Assembly (NCBI GenBank): GCA_964410735.1
Contig: CAYPIF010000052.1
Span: forward strand, 1 to 64,000
Source of the DNA: EX4572-165 sp964410735
Lineage (GTDB): Archaea > Thermoplasmatota > E2 > DHVEG-1
Direction of reading: 5' to 3'
DNA: 64,000 nt
How positions within the stretch are numbered: position 1 is the first letter of the stretch; each line of letters opens with the position of its first letter. Shown one piece after another: positions 35,275 through 44,603 of this stretch. A model generated the notes under the pieces. That model did not search any database. It was not told where the DNA came from and saw nothing but the letters and a program-made list of their open reading frames with translations. The position numbers and the translations under genes are program-made.

Positions 35275-37143
35275 ATGAGAGAATGGATTGTTACGAATGG
35301 ACTTGGAGGGTACACCTTTTTTAATACAATGCAAAATGCAACAAGGAAATTCCATGGTTTACTCGTAGGAAGCCTTCATCCACCTGTTGAACGCTGGATG
35401 TTCATTCAGAATATTCTTGACCGTGTGATCATCGGTAATAAAACATATCATCTTTATGATATGAAACCAACCTTCTCCTTTGATCTCTTTCCGACCTTGA
35501 CCTATCAGTTCAATGGATCCGTCATTCAAAAAACATTTTGTATGCCCCATGGGCAGAATACGGCTCTCATCAAATATGATATCCATACAGATCAACCTTT
35601 ATCCCTTATCCACGAACCATTGGTCACCTCTCGTCATTTCTATGATGTATATCCAACGGTCCCATGGATCGATTTTGATATTGAACAAAAAAAAGATCAT
35701 CTCCTTGTAAAACCATCAAATGTTAGACAGAAGCTATTGATCCAAGTGCCTGAGGGCGTTTATCAAAAAAACCCTTATTGGTCACCTATTTTTTATCCCG
35801 TAGATTATCAAAGGAATGATTCATGCCATGATCATCTTTTCCATATGGGACGATGTATAAAACAGATCGAGACCTCATCGAGTTATTTCATAACAGCGAC
35901 TATTGAAAAAACTCTTCCTAAAAATCCTGATTCTCTTTTCCAGGATGAATTAAAAGGGAAACAAACCCTGCTTGAAGAAGCAGATGTTCCTTTCAAATAC
36001 CATCGATTAGTGATCTCTTCCGACACATTTCTTGTGAAGAAAGGGGAGCATACAACGGTTATCGCTGGTTATCCCTGGTTCAGTGACTGGGGCCGAGACA
36101 CCCTTATCGCGCTTCCAGGTCTCACCTTGGTTACAAATAGACATATGCTTGCGAAAGATATTCTCCTTGAGCTCCATCAGACCTGTAAACATGGTATTAT
36201 CCCTAATACCTATAATGATAGGGATGCTGAACCAGCATACAACACCGTTGATGCATCTTTATGGTTCATCGATCGTGTCTATCAATACATGAGATACACC
36301 GATGATAAGGAGCTTCTCAAAACAGTCTATCCGACACTTCAATCGATCGTTCATCATTATCAACAAGGAACGCTCCATGGTATTCATATGGATGGGGATT
36401 ATCTTATTTCTCATGACCCCGGATTAACATGGATGGATGTGAAACTCGGTGACTTCTACCCTACCCCACGAGGTAACAAAGCGGTGGAGATCCAGGCGTT
36501 ATGGTATAATGCTCTCTCGATAATGGGACTTTTCTCACAAATACTTGGCGAGGTTGATACCTATTCTGATCTTTCGAAAGAGGTCAAGAGTTCCTTTTTG
36601 GACGTCTATGATGAACAATATGATGTTATTGGAGATAAGGATGCATCGATACGACCAAATAAAATATTCCTTGTGTCCCTTCCATTCAATATGATAGATG
36701 ATCGATTGCAATCAGACATCGTTCAAAATATTCAGGACCATCTGCTCACTGTTTTTGGCCTGAGGACCTTATCCCCTAAAGATCCAAATTACAAAGGAAC
36801 ATATTTCGGTAATTACCATAAGGATGTTGCGTATCATAATGGTACGGTATGGCCATGGCTCCTCGGTTCATTCATCACAGCATTTTTAAAAACACATCGA
36901 TATGAGAAACAATGGCGAGATCATGCATATAAAGAATTCATTGAGCCGCTTTTACATATCTATGGGGATAAATGGGATGGCTCTATCCATGAGATATTCG
37001 ATGCTGATCCTCCATATGCGCCACGTGGTTGTGTTGCTCAAGCATGGAGCGTTAGTGAGATCCTTCGTGCACTGATCGAAGATATCGAGCAAAAACGACC
37101 GCCATATGAGAAAAGATACGAATTAGATGAAATACGCGTTTAG
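35275..37143 (+). CDS. Glycogen debranching enzyme (amylo-alpha-1,6-glucosidase)
   Basis: A 622-residue enzyme removing alpha-1,6 branches from glycogen. The N-terminal beta domain begins EWIVTNGLGGYTFFN with RKFHGLLV, typical of archaeal GDE. The catalytic (alpha/alpha)6 barrel has AGYPWFSDWGRDTLIALPGL near 270-290, YNDRDAEPAYNTVDASLWFI near 315-335, and VWPWLLG with a late Glu-containing HEIFDADPPYAPRGC. GGTGAGG precedes the ATG. The gene runs on from the GH57 amylase with a 70-base gap and its last 21 bases overlap the convergent phosphorylase gene. Confidence 0.93.
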   Translation: MREWIVTNGLGGYTFFNTMQNATRKFHGLLVGSLHPPVERWMFIQNILDRVIIGNKTYHLYDMKPTFSFDLFPTLTYQFNGSVIQKTFCMPHGQNTALIKYDIHTDQPLSLIHEPLVTSRHFYDVYPTVPWIDFDIEQKKDHLLVKPSNVRQKLLIQVPEGVYQKNPYWSPIFYPVDYQRNDSCHDHLFHMGRCIKQIETSSSYFITATIEKTLPKNPDSLFQDELKGKQTLLEEADVPFKYHRLVISSDTFLVKKGEHTTVIAGYPWFSDWGRDTLIALPGLTLVTNRHMLAKDILLELHQTCKHGIIPNTYNDRDAEPAYNTVDASLWFIDRVYQYMRYTDDKELLKTVYPTLQSIVHHYQQGTLHGIHMDGDYLISHDPGLTWMDVKLGDFYPTPRGNKAVEIQALWYNALSIMGLFSQILGEVDTYSDLSKEVKSSFLDVYDEQYDVIGDKDASIRPNKIFLVSLPFNMIDDRLQSDIVQNIQDHLLTVFGLRTLSPKDPNYKGTYFGNYHKDVAYHNGTVWPWLLGSFITAFLKTHRYEKQWRDHAYKEFIEPLLHIYGDKWDGSIHEIFDADPPYAPRGCVAQAWSVSEILRALIEDIEQKRPPYEKRYELDEIRV

Positions 37144-38823
37144 AACATATTGTTGTATCATTCGATTTGTGTTGAAAAAGGATGCGTTTATTGCGATACA
37201 ACTTCTCATTGTCCGGATCCAATTATCCCGGTCATTGTAAAATTTCGGTAAAATGAATTTCTCAAGTTTTTCATAAAGGTCCGCTCGGTCAATATCATCA
37301 TCTGATTGTTCATCCTCTGTTTTCATCGGGCCCACGGACCATCCCGTGATATTCTCAATACATCCCTCAAGCCACCAGCCGTCCAATGTTCCAAATTGAG
37401 GTACACCGTTATGAGCAGCTTTCATCCCTGATGTTCCTGATGCCTCCATCGGTCGACGTGGTGTGTTCAACCAGATATCAACTCCGGAGATGAGAAGTTT
37501 TGCTAGTGTCATATCATAGTTTGGTATGAATGCTATCTTGATATTTGCACCAACGTTTCTCATGGCATTATAGATAGTTTTGATATAGTCCTTGCCATTT
37601 GTATCATTTGGATGGGCTTTTCCGCCATAGACGATCTGAATTGGTCCACCATTCTCCGCAATATGGCAGAGACGTTTGATATCTGATATAAGGAGATCTG
37701 GACGTTTATAAGCTGTAGCCCGTCGAGCAAAACCGATGGTGAAATCATCATAGTTCATCCCGGTGTTACAACGGAGATTCACAAAATCGATGAGATTCTT
37801 CTTAGCAGTGAGATGCGCAGCCCATATTTCCTCTTTTTGAATGCTAAATGCTGAACGAAGAAGACAAGGATCTGCTCGCCAACCAGGCATATGTGTGTCA
37901 AAGAGCCTTTGGAAGGGTTTTGATATCCATGTCTGACTATGAACACCATTTGTTATCGAATCAATGGAATAACCTGGAAACATCAATCGTGATATCTCTC
38001 CATGCTTCTTTGCAACACCATTCACATAATGGCTGAAGAACAATGCAAGCCGGGTCATGTTCAAACGATTTTCAAACGTCACCTCAGGCAGGATACTTTC
38101 AACAAGAAGATCACCTATCATTGCTTTTGCCAGTGAGAGATCAAATTGATCATGCCCTGCAGCGACAGGAGTATGAGTGGTGAATACACAATGTTCGCGA
38201 ACCTTTTCAACATCTTTATTATGGGTTTTATAGAGCTCAAGGGTCCCTAGTGCAGCATGACCCTCATTCATATGGTATCGGTTAATAGAATCATATCCAA
38301 GGGCCTGAAGCATCCTTGCCCCTCCGACACCTAAAATGATCTCTTGGGCAAGTCTATATTTTCTGTCACCACCATAAAGATATTTTGTTAGCTCCCTGTC
38401 CCATGGATCATTACCCTCAACATTAGAGTCAAGGAAAAGAACAGGTATGATATACCCATTGATGCCCTTATATTCGTACAGCCAGACTTGTAAGGAAACA
38501 TCTCTATTCTCTATCTGAACCTTCGTCTTTGAAGGAAGAAGGGTTAAGTAATCAGAAGGATTGAAACGAATGGGAAGTTCGATCTGGTTACCTTGATCAT
38601 CGATCTTCTGATAAAAATACCCTTTCTCGGAGAGCAAAGTGACACCAACGATGGGTACATGAAGATCTGCACAGGATTTGATACTGTCGCCAGCAAGGAC
38701 GCCAAGACCTCCGCTATACGAGGGGATTCGTTCGTCAATTCCGATTTCCATAGAAAAGTAAGCGATCTTTGGTGTGCCGTTGACCTGGTTCTTTTTCTGA
38801 TTCTTTGTATCTGTTCCGCTCAT
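37123..38823 (-). CDS. glgP: Alpha-glucan phosphorylase (GT35)
   Basis: A 566-residue PLP enzyme that releases glucose 1-phosphate from glycogen. It is the short archaeal/Thermotoga form. AYFSMEIGIDERIPSYSGGLGVLAGD marks the N-terminus in two conserved blocks, HMNEGHAAL the glucan site, ATAYKRPDLL and YGGKAHPND the phosphate and PLP region, and EASGTSGMKAAHNG carries the PLP lysine. It is convergent with the debranching gene (21-base overlap), so high expression of one could interfere with the other. Its promoter has TTATATAA and an adjacent 17-base palindrome at 38872-38888. Confidence 0.95.
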   Translation of the reverse strand: MSGTDTKNQKKNQVNGTPKIAYFSMEIGIDERIPSYSGGLGVLAGDSIKSCADLHVPIVGVTLLSEKGYFYQKIDDQGNQIELPIRFNPSDYLTLLPSKTKVQIENRDVSLQVWLYEYKGINGYIIPVLFLDSNVEGNDPWDRELTKYLYGGDRKYRLAQEIILGVGGARMLQALGYDSINRYHMNEGHAALGTLELYKTHNKDVEKVREHCVFTTHTPVAAGHDQFDLSLAKAMIGDLLVESILPEVTFENRLNMTRLALFFSHYVNGVAKKHGEISRLMFPGYSIDSITNGVHSQTWISKPFQRLFDTHMPGWRADPCLLRSAFSIQKEEIWAAHLTAKKNLIDFVNLRCNTGMNYDDFTIGFARRATAYKRPDLLISDIKRLCHIAENGGPIQIVYGGKAHPNDTNGKDYIKTIYNAMRNVGANIKIAFIPNYDMTLAKLLISGVDIWLNTPRRPMEASGTSGMKAAHNGVPQFGTLDGWWLEGCIENITGWSVGPMKTEDEQSDDDIDRADLYEKLEKFILPKFYNDRDNWIRTMRSCIAINASFFNTNRMIQQYVLNAYFI

Positions 38824-38851
38824 CCAGTCTCATCCATCCGTATACTCTAGG

Positions 38852-38888
38852 TTATATAATTTCTTGTATTTCCAATTTGATAAATTGG
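38852..38888 (-). promoter_or_regulatory. glgP promoter with palindromic site
   Basis: On the minus strand, AAATTATATAACC (about 38852-38862) is a TATA element placing the RNA start near 38832, about ten bases before the glgP ATG. Just upstream lies CCAATTTGATAAATTGG (38872-38888), two perfect 7-base arms around a 3-base spacer. The position is right for an activator or a repressor competing with TFB. Confidence 0.5.
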
Positions 38889-39043
38889 TAACATCATTTA
38901 TATCTTATCTTTTTTTCCCTCTTTTACCAGTGTGTTTTATAACGTTGAAACCCGTTTCTTTTATTCTTTTTTAGTAATAAAAGACGAGAAATTTATATAC
39001 TTCCTGCTATTAACATATAATCATATTGGTATGGTGAAAAGTT

Positions 39044-39286
39044 ATGGGAAAAAAGATTTGCGGTGTGTGTAATCGAGATTTTGAACTCGAAGATAATAAA
39101 CTTGGTATTGTTCTCGATGATGAACTTTTCGTATGTGAGGAATGCCATAGTCATATGGATGAAAATGAAAAGCAGAGTCTTTTCAATTCAACGATTATGC
39201 ATGCCCCGCGAAAGGAAATGCCGATTGCTCTGTGGCTTATCCAAGAGCAGAATAAGGATAAACCCTTTATGTCAATAAAGCGGTAA
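39044..39286 (+). CDS. Small zinc-finger protein
   Basis: An 80-residue protein with CGVC at residues 6-9 and CEEC at about 31-34, a four-cysteine zinc-binding site, followed by an acidic helix and a basic tail. GGTGAAAAG precedes the ATG, and AAATTTATATAC at about 38989-39000 is the TATA element. No family was recognised. It lies between the glycogen and isoprenoid clusters and is probably transcribed alone. Confidence 0.7.
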   Translation: MGKKICGVCNRDFELEDNKLGIVLDDELFVCEECHSHMDENEKQSLFNSTIMHAPRKEMPIALWLIQEQNKDKPFMSIKR

Positions 39287-39352
39287 TTTCTTAGATCTGT
39301 TTCACGGTTAGTCATAGAATATTTTTTTAGATATGAATGTATTTAACTTGTT

Positions 39353-40129
39353 ATGTTTCTCATTAAATTGGGTGGAAGTGTCATTACTGAAAAAGCTCAG
39401 GAGAAACCAATTTTTAAAAAGAACCTTGTTGATGAGATCGTCTCAACTATCTCAACGGCACAAAAAGATGTTGTTATTGTTCATGGTGCTGGGTCCTTTG
39501 GTCATGTGCTAGCAAAACAACATGACCTTATCAACGGTTGTAATTCACTTACTCAAAAACAAGGATTCGCTGAGACTCTTGGGCTTGTGCAAGAGTTGAA
39601 TTCTTTTGTCCTTGCATCGTTTCATGATCATAATCTCCCTGCGATCTCCCTTCCACCGCATGCACTTGTAACACTTAAGAACAAAGCCCTTCATACATTT
39701 AATTCTGAAATATTCGTAAAGTATGCGGATGCTGGTTTTATTCCAGTTACCTTTGGTGATGTTGTTCTTGATGTTTCATTAGGTTGCTCTATCTGTTCTG
39801 GTGATCTGTTGATCCATGCGCTTGCGCAGACTTTTAAACCGGAAGCGGTTCTTTTTTTAATGGATGAAGATGGATTGTATACTGATAATCCTAAGAAGAA
39901 TAAAGATGCAACATTTATCAATTCGATAGGAATACATGAAATTGATTCATTGGTAACAGATCTTGATGATCATGCTGATGTGACAAAAGGGATGGAGGGA
40001 AAGCTCCAGACCATAACACAGATCGTTGAACAAGGACGCCCAACCGTGCTTCTAAATGGTAATAAACCAGATCGCCTTTATGATGTTCTGCAAGGTAATG
40101 AAACCATATGTACCATTGTCCATAGGTGA
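39353..40129 (+). CDS. Isopentenyl phosphate kinase
   Basis: A 258-residue amino-acid-kinase-fold enzyme that phosphorylates isopentenyl phosphate to isopentenyl diphosphate, the last step of the archaeal mevalonate variants. FLIKLGGSVITEK holds the ATP-binding Lys and Gly residues. HGAGSFGH carries the histidine that distinguishes this enzyme from other kinases of the fold. VLFLMDEDGLYT and DVTKGMEGKL complete the family blocks. It opens a tight operon with the type 2 IPP isomerase (6 bases), prenyl synthase and gltX. Confidence 0.95.
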   Translation: MFLIKLGGSVITEKAQEKPIFKKNLVDEIVSTISTAQKDVVIVHGAGSFGHVLAKQHDLINGCNSLTQKQGFAETLGLVQELNSFVLASFHDHNLPAISLPPHALVTLKNKALHTFNSEIFVKYADAGFIPVTFGDVVLDVSLGCSICSGDLLIHALAQTFKPEAVLFLMDEDGLYTDNPKKNKDATFINSIGIHEIDSLVTDLDDHADVTKGMEGKLQTITQIVEQGRPTVLLNGNKPDRLYDVLQGNETICTIVHR

Positions 40130-40135
40130 ACGTAG

Positions 40136-41182
40136 ATGGATTTGATTGAAAACAGGAAGGATGAACATGTTCGCATTGCCCTCGAAGAAAATGTTAATGC
40201 GAAACATAATCACTGGGATGACATAGATCTTATTCATAATGCGCTTCCTGAGATAAATTATGATGAAATTGATATCTCGACGACACTTTTCAACAAACAA
40301 CTAGGCGCTCCTATCGTTATTGCTGCGATGACTGGCGGATATGATTTCGCTAAAGAAATTAATGAACGATTGGCGTTTGCAGCTGAACATTTTCAGATAC
40401 CAATGGGTGTAGGATCACAACGTGCTGCAGTTGAGAACCCAAAACTGATACGGACCTATAGTGTGGTCAAGGATTTTGATATACCTGTAAGAATTGCAAA
40501 TATCGGGGCATCTCAACTTGTATTATGGGGTCATAAGAAGACCCGTGAATATCTTGAGGATATTATCTCAATGATCGATGCACATGCTGTCGCTATCTGT
40601 TTGAACTTTCTTCAGGAAGTTGTTCAATTTGAAGGAGAGCCTCATGCAAAAGGATGCCTGCATGAAATAGAACAACTTGCAGAAGAGATAGATATACCAA
40701 TCATTGTCAAAGAATCAGGTGCGGGGATCTCTTTAGATGTTGCACATCGTTTATCGAAAACAAACATTGCTGCTATCGATGTGGGCGGAAAAGGTGGGAC
40801 ATCCTTTGCAGCGATTGAACATTACCGCGCAAAACTTCATGATGATCACTTGAATGCCTGTGGTGGTGAGACCTTTTGGGATTGGGGTATTCCAACCCCT
40901 CAATCAATACTTAATGTGGGGAAGGCAACGAACTGGCAATTGCCAATTATTTCAACAGGGGGCATCAGAAATGGACTTGATGTAGCAAAAGCTCTTATCC
41001 TTGGTGCCCGTTGCGCGGGTGTTGCACAGGCTTTATTGAAACCTTCAACGAAGAGTAAAGAGGAAACCATGTTGGCCGTAGAGGTTATGATAAAAGAGCT
41101 ACAGGCTGTGATGTTTCTCACTGGCATAAATTCGGTTCAAAAAATGAAAGAGGTCAACTATGAATTTAGAAAAAGAACTTAG
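40136..41182 (+). CDS. fni: Type 2 isopentenyl-diphosphate isomerase
   Basis: A 348-residue FMN-dependent enzyme converting isopentenyl to dimethylallyl diphosphate. The N-terminal ENRKDEHVRIALEENV, IAAMTGGYD, GVGSQRAAV, ANIGASQL, CLNFLQE, VKESGAGIS and STGGIRNGLDVAKALILGA blocks follow the family order, including FMN-phosphate and substrate residues. Its last 23 bases overlap the start of the prenyl diphosphate synthase gene. Members of this family are homotetramers needing reduced FMN and magnesium. Confidence 0.96.
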   Translation: MDLIENRKDEHVRIALEENVNAKHNHWDDIDLIHNALPEINYDEIDISTTLFNKQLGAPIVIAAMTGGYDFAKEINERLAFAAEHFQIPMGVGSQRAAVENPKLIRTYSVVKDFDIPVRIANIGASQLVLWGHKKTREYLEDIISMIDAHAVAICLNFLQEVVQFEGEPHAKGCLHEIEQLAEEIDIPIIVKESGAGISLDVAHRLSKTNIAAIDVGGKGGTSFAAIEHYRAKLHDDHLNACGGETFWDWGIPTPQSILNVGKATNWQLPIISTGGIRNGLDVAKALILGARCAGVAQALLKPSTKSKEETMLAVEVMIKELQAVMFLTGINSVQKMKEVNYEFRKRT

Positions 41183-42143
41183 AGTATATAGCGATATTTT
41201 TAATAAAGCAATGGAGAACTATCTTTTCAAGGATGATTCGGAGAATCTGTACGAGGCTGCTCGTCATATTCCCTTTGCTGGAGGGAAACGGATACGGCCG
41301 GTCTTAGCAATGCTTTCTGCAGAGGCAACAGGCGGATCATCTGATGATGTCATCTCCTTTGGTTTGGCTCTTGAGATCATCCATAGTTTCAGTCTTGTCC
41401 ATGATGATATCATGGATAAATCAACCCTTCGGAGGAATATTCCAACGGTGCATGTAAAATTTGGTGAGCCAATCGCTATTCTTGCGGGGGATCTTCTGTT
41501 CATTCGGGCATTTGACGCGCTAGGTACCTATTATGAAAATCCTTCTCTTTATTCAATGGTTAGTCGCAAGTTCATCCAGGCGGTGACAGATGTCTGTGAA
41601 GGCCAATACCTTGATATGACCTTTGAAAAAAGACCGAATGTTACAAGAAATGAGTATATGACCATGATTGAAAAGAAAACAGCGGCATTGTTCCGTGTTG
41701 CAGCAGAAGGTGGTAGTATCGTTGCTGGTTCATCATCTCGGGTTCAAAAAGCGATGAATACCTATGGTGCTGCTCTCGGATTAGCGTTTCAGATACGTGA
41801 TGATGCCCTTGATATGATCAGTGATACAGAGACACTTGGGAAGGATATTGGTAATGATATTCGAAATGGGAAGAAGACCTTGATAGCGGTTCATGCGTTG
41901 GAACATGCATCAGGGGAGAATAAACAGATCCTCTCGAAACTTTTTGGCAACCCAAACGCATCAGATAGTGATATCTCAAAGGTTCGGCAGGTCTTTTCAA
42001 ATGTTGGATCTATTCAGTTCGCTGAGGAAAAAGCAAAGGAATATAGCATGGTTGCGATTAACGCCTTGTCTGTGTTATCTGATTCTCATGCAAAAGAGGT
42101 GTTATCAGATATCGCAGAATTCGCAGTTACACGAGTGAAATAG
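41160..42143 (+). CDS. Geranylgeranyl (polyprenyl) diphosphate synthase
   Basis: A 327-residue chain-elongating prenyltransferase that supplies the side chains of archaeal membrane lipids. The first aspartate motif is VHDDIMD (DDxxD), preceded by GGKRIRP; the second is IRDDALD. Residues before the first motif (EIIHSFSLVHDD) have small or medium side chains, compatible with a C20 product. It starts inside the end of fni (23-base overlap) and is three bases from gltX. Confidence 0.94.
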   Translation: MNLEKELRVYSDIFNKAMENYLFKDDSENLYEAARHIPFAGGKRIRPVLAMLSAEATGGSSDDVISFGLALEIIHSFSLVHDDIMDKSTLRRNIPTVHVKFGEPIAILAGDLLFIRAFDALGTYYENPSLYSMVSRKFIQAVTDVCEGQYLDMTFEKRPNVTRNEYMTMIEKKTAALFRVAAEGGSIVAGSSSRVQKAMNTYGAALGLAFQIRDDALDMISDTETLGKDIGNDIRNGKKTLIAVHALEHASGENKQILSKLFGNPNASDSDISKVRQVFSNVGSIQFAEEKAKEYSMVAINALSVLSDSHAKEVLSDIAEFAVTRVK

Positions 42144-42146
42144 AAT

Positions 42147-43865
42147 ATGAGCCAAGATGAGATTGTACTTGTTGCAAAAAAATTTGCGTTGCAGAATGCG
42201 GTCCAATTTGACGGGGCTGCTCAGCCTAAGGCAGTGATAGGAAAGGTCATTGGTATTTTTCAAAAACAAGGTGTATCTCCAAAGGAGATCATACCCATTG
42301 TTCAATCTGTAGTGTCGGAGGTTAATTCGTTATCTCTTGATGATCAGAGACAGATGCTTGAGGATCTAGCTCCGGAGATGCTTGAAAAGAAAAAGAAGGT
42401 TCGTGATTTCTCCCTGCCCAATCTACCCAATGCTGAAGATGGAAAAGTGGTTACCCGATTTCCACCCGAGCCAAATGGATACTTGCACATTGGTCATGCA
42501 AAAGCAGCTATTGTTGATTATGAATATGCAAAGAAATATGGTGGGAAGTTCATCCTTCGCTTTGATGATACGAACCCTGAAAATGATCGAAAAGAGTTCT
42601 ATGATGCTCAGAAAGCCGATCTGAAATGGCTTGGGATCAGCTGGGATGAGGTCTATAACACATCTGATCATCTTCCCATGCATTACAAGCTTGCCTCTCA
42701 GTTGATATCGCAGGGTGATGCATATGTATGTCAATGTTCTCCCGAGGATATTAAAAAGGGCAGGTTTGAGAAAAAACCCTGTTCCTGCAGAGGCCGTGAT
42801 GTTAACCATCAAGCGGAACTTTGGAATCGGATGCTTGATGGATCTCTCTCTAATTGTGTTCTTCGTTTGAAGGCAGATATGGAAAGTGTGAATACTGCGA
42901 TGCGTGACCCGACATTGTTCCGTATTATTGACACTCCTCATCCGTTACAGGGTGATAGGTATCATGTCTGGCCAACATATGATTTTGCTGGTGCGGTTGA
43001 GGATAGTATCAGTGGTGTTACCCATCCGTTTCGAACTAAGGAATATGAGTTACGCGATGAATGTTATTTCTTCCTTCTTGAGAAACTTAATCTTAGAAAA
43101 CCTCATCTAATGGAGTTCGCTCGTTTGTCGATAGAGGGGATGCCTGTTTCAAAAAGAAAGATCAAACCCTTAATAGAACAAGGTCTTGTTCAAGGGTATG
43201 ATGATATTCGTCTTCCAACATTACAGGGTTTAAGAAGACGTGGGATTTTACCTGAGGCTATTAAACAGTTTGTCCTCACTCAAGGCATTTCAAAGGTTGA
43301 GTCTACGGTGACGTTTAGTCTTGTGGAAGCGGAGAATAGAAAGATCATTGACCCAATTTCTAAACGTTTGTTCTTTGTTTCTGATCCGATACAGCTTACT
43401 GTTGAGGGTTCACTAAAGAGAACTGTTTCCATTCCTTTCCATCCAACTGATGAATCCATGGGTCACCGTTCAGTGAATACGGCGGATACGTTTTTCATTC
43501 CTAGTGAGGATGCTCATACGCTTCAGAAAGACGATATTTTCCGTCTTAAGGATTTATATAATGTAAAAATAGTGGAAAAAAATGAAGGTATCTCTGGTTT
43601 GTTTGCTGGTACGGATCTTATACAGGATTCGTTGAAAATACAGTGGACGACAGATAATTATGTACCTGTTACCGTATATGTTCCTGATCGGTTGTTCAAT
43701 CAAGATGACACCTATAACAAAGAGAGTTTGCGAACCATCAACGGATATGCTGAAAAGGCATTGGACCAATTCAAAACAGGAGATATCATCCAATTCGAAC
43801 GATTTGGTTTTGTACGATTAGAACGTACCTCTGATGGGTTTATCGCGAATTTTTGCCATCGGTAA
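42147..43865 (+). CDS. gltX: Glutamyl-tRNA synthetase (archaeal type)
   Basis: A 572-residue class I aminoacyl-tRNA synthetase. The N-terminal 100 residues (KKFALQNAVQFDG, KAVIGKVIG) are the archaeal GluRS extension. The HIGH motif is in PPEPNGYLHIGHAKAA and the KMSKS equivalent is PVSKRKIK. The C-terminal half is an all-beta anticodon-binding domain of the GlnRS type, as expected in archaea. GFVRLER near the end is typical. A cysteine-rich insert (CQCSPEDIKKG, then CSCRG) could bind zinc. In archaea this enzyme usually also charges tRNA-Gln for later amidation. Confidence 0.94.
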   Translation: MSQDEIVLVAKKFALQNAVQFDGAAQPKAVIGKVIGIFQKQGVSPKEIIPIVQSVVSEVNSLSLDDQRQMLEDLAPEMLEKKKKVRDFSLPNLPNAEDGKVVTRFPPEPNGYLHIGHAKAAIVDYEYAKKYGGKFILRFDDTNPENDRKEFYDAQKADLKWLGISWDEVYNTSDHLPMHYKLASQLISQGDAYVCQCSPEDIKKGRFEKKPCSCRGRDVNHQAELWNRMLDGSLSNCVLRLKADMESVNTAMRDPTLFRIIDTPHPLQGDRYHVWPTYDFAGAVEDSISGVTHPFRTKEYELRDECYFFLLEKLNLRKPHLMEFARLSIEGMPVSKRKIKPLIEQGLVQGYDDIRLPTLQGLRRRGILPEAIKQFVLTQGISKVESTVTFSLVEAENRKIIDPISKRLFFVSDPIQLTVEGSLKRTVSIPFHPTDESMGHRSVNTADTFFIPSEDAHTLQKDDIFRLKDLYNVKIVEKNEGISGLFAGTDLIQDSLKIQWTTDNYVPVTVYVPDRLFNQDDTYNKESLRTINGYAEKALDQFKTGDIIQFERFGFVRLERTSDGFIANFCHR

Positions 43866-43922
43866 CTTTTTAAATTTCTATTACCATTCTTTGTTTGTAA
43901 ATCTTTGTTAGGATGGGATAAA

Positions 43923-44603
43923 ATGAAGATTCAATATATTGCTCTGAGTTTCATACTATCAGGTATACTGTTAAGTCCATGTGTTATTGCTCAACAGGAT
44001 GATACGATTTTAGGACTTCAAGAAGAGATTTTTTATGGAATACTGGCATTGGTCGTGCTTGTCATCGGCATACTTACGGTTGGTGGTATCAAATATGTTA
44101 CTGCTGAGAATGTCCTGGATACGTCTGTTAGAAAGGATCTTTATGAGTATATCGATGAATACCCGGGTTCTCATTTACGTGAAATAGCTCGTGAACTTCA
44201 TCTTAAACCGAGCAATGCTGCCTGGCATCTCCGAAAACTGGAACAAACGAATCTTGTGAGAAGCAGGGCGATCGGCGGAAAAAAAGTGTATTACCTTGTT
44301 GAAGGTGGTATTGAGGCACGAAAGGAGGCCGTAGCAGAATCAATATTGCGAAATGCAAATGCTCGTAAGATCATGAGGTATCTAGTGAAAAACCCTGGAA
44401 AACATCTTGTAGAAATCGCTCATGCATTGGATCTGAATCATCATACGGTCAAATGGCATATCAAGAAAATGTATCTAGCCGAACTTATTGAGGGAGATAC
44501 AAGTAATTCAAGCTATCCTGTTTATTATCCAACTCAAACAGGCATAATGGTCACTAAAGAAGTGGTAATGAAAAAAATGAAAAAGGAAAAGAAAGCATCC
44601 TAG
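43923..44603 (+). CDS. Membrane-anchored protein with two winged-helix domains
   Basis: A 226-residue protein. The N-terminus has a signal-like segment (MKIQYIALSFILSGILL) and a second membrane segment (ILALVVLVIGILTVGGI, about 40-58). Two ArsR-like winged helices follow: VRKDLYEYIDEYPGSHLREI (about 72-130) and ARKIMRYLVKNPGKHLVEIA (about 143-205). With both domains on the cytoplasmic side, this would be a DNA-binding protein held at the membrane, a layout common in archaea but poorly understood. GGATGGG upstream and ATG at 43923 define the start. Its stop overlaps the convergent aEF1B stop by four bases. Confidence 0.8.
   Translation: MKIQYIALSFILSGILLSPCVIAQQDDTILGLQEEIFYGILALVVLVIGILTVGGIKYVTAENVLDTSVRKDLYEYIDEYPGSHLREIARELHLKPSNAAWHLRKLEQTNLVRSRAIGGKKVYYLVEGGIEARKEAVAESILRNANARKIMRYLVKNPGKHLVEIAHALDLNHHTVKWHIKKMYLAELIEGDTSNSSYPVYYPTQTGIMVTKEVVMKKMKKEKKAS

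Noticed and set aside
42147..43865. Glutaminyl-tRNA synthetase
   Set aside because: The PPEPNGYLHIGHAK block recalls GlnRS, but the N-terminal extension and overall layout are those of archaeal GluRS, and archaea generally lack GlnRS.
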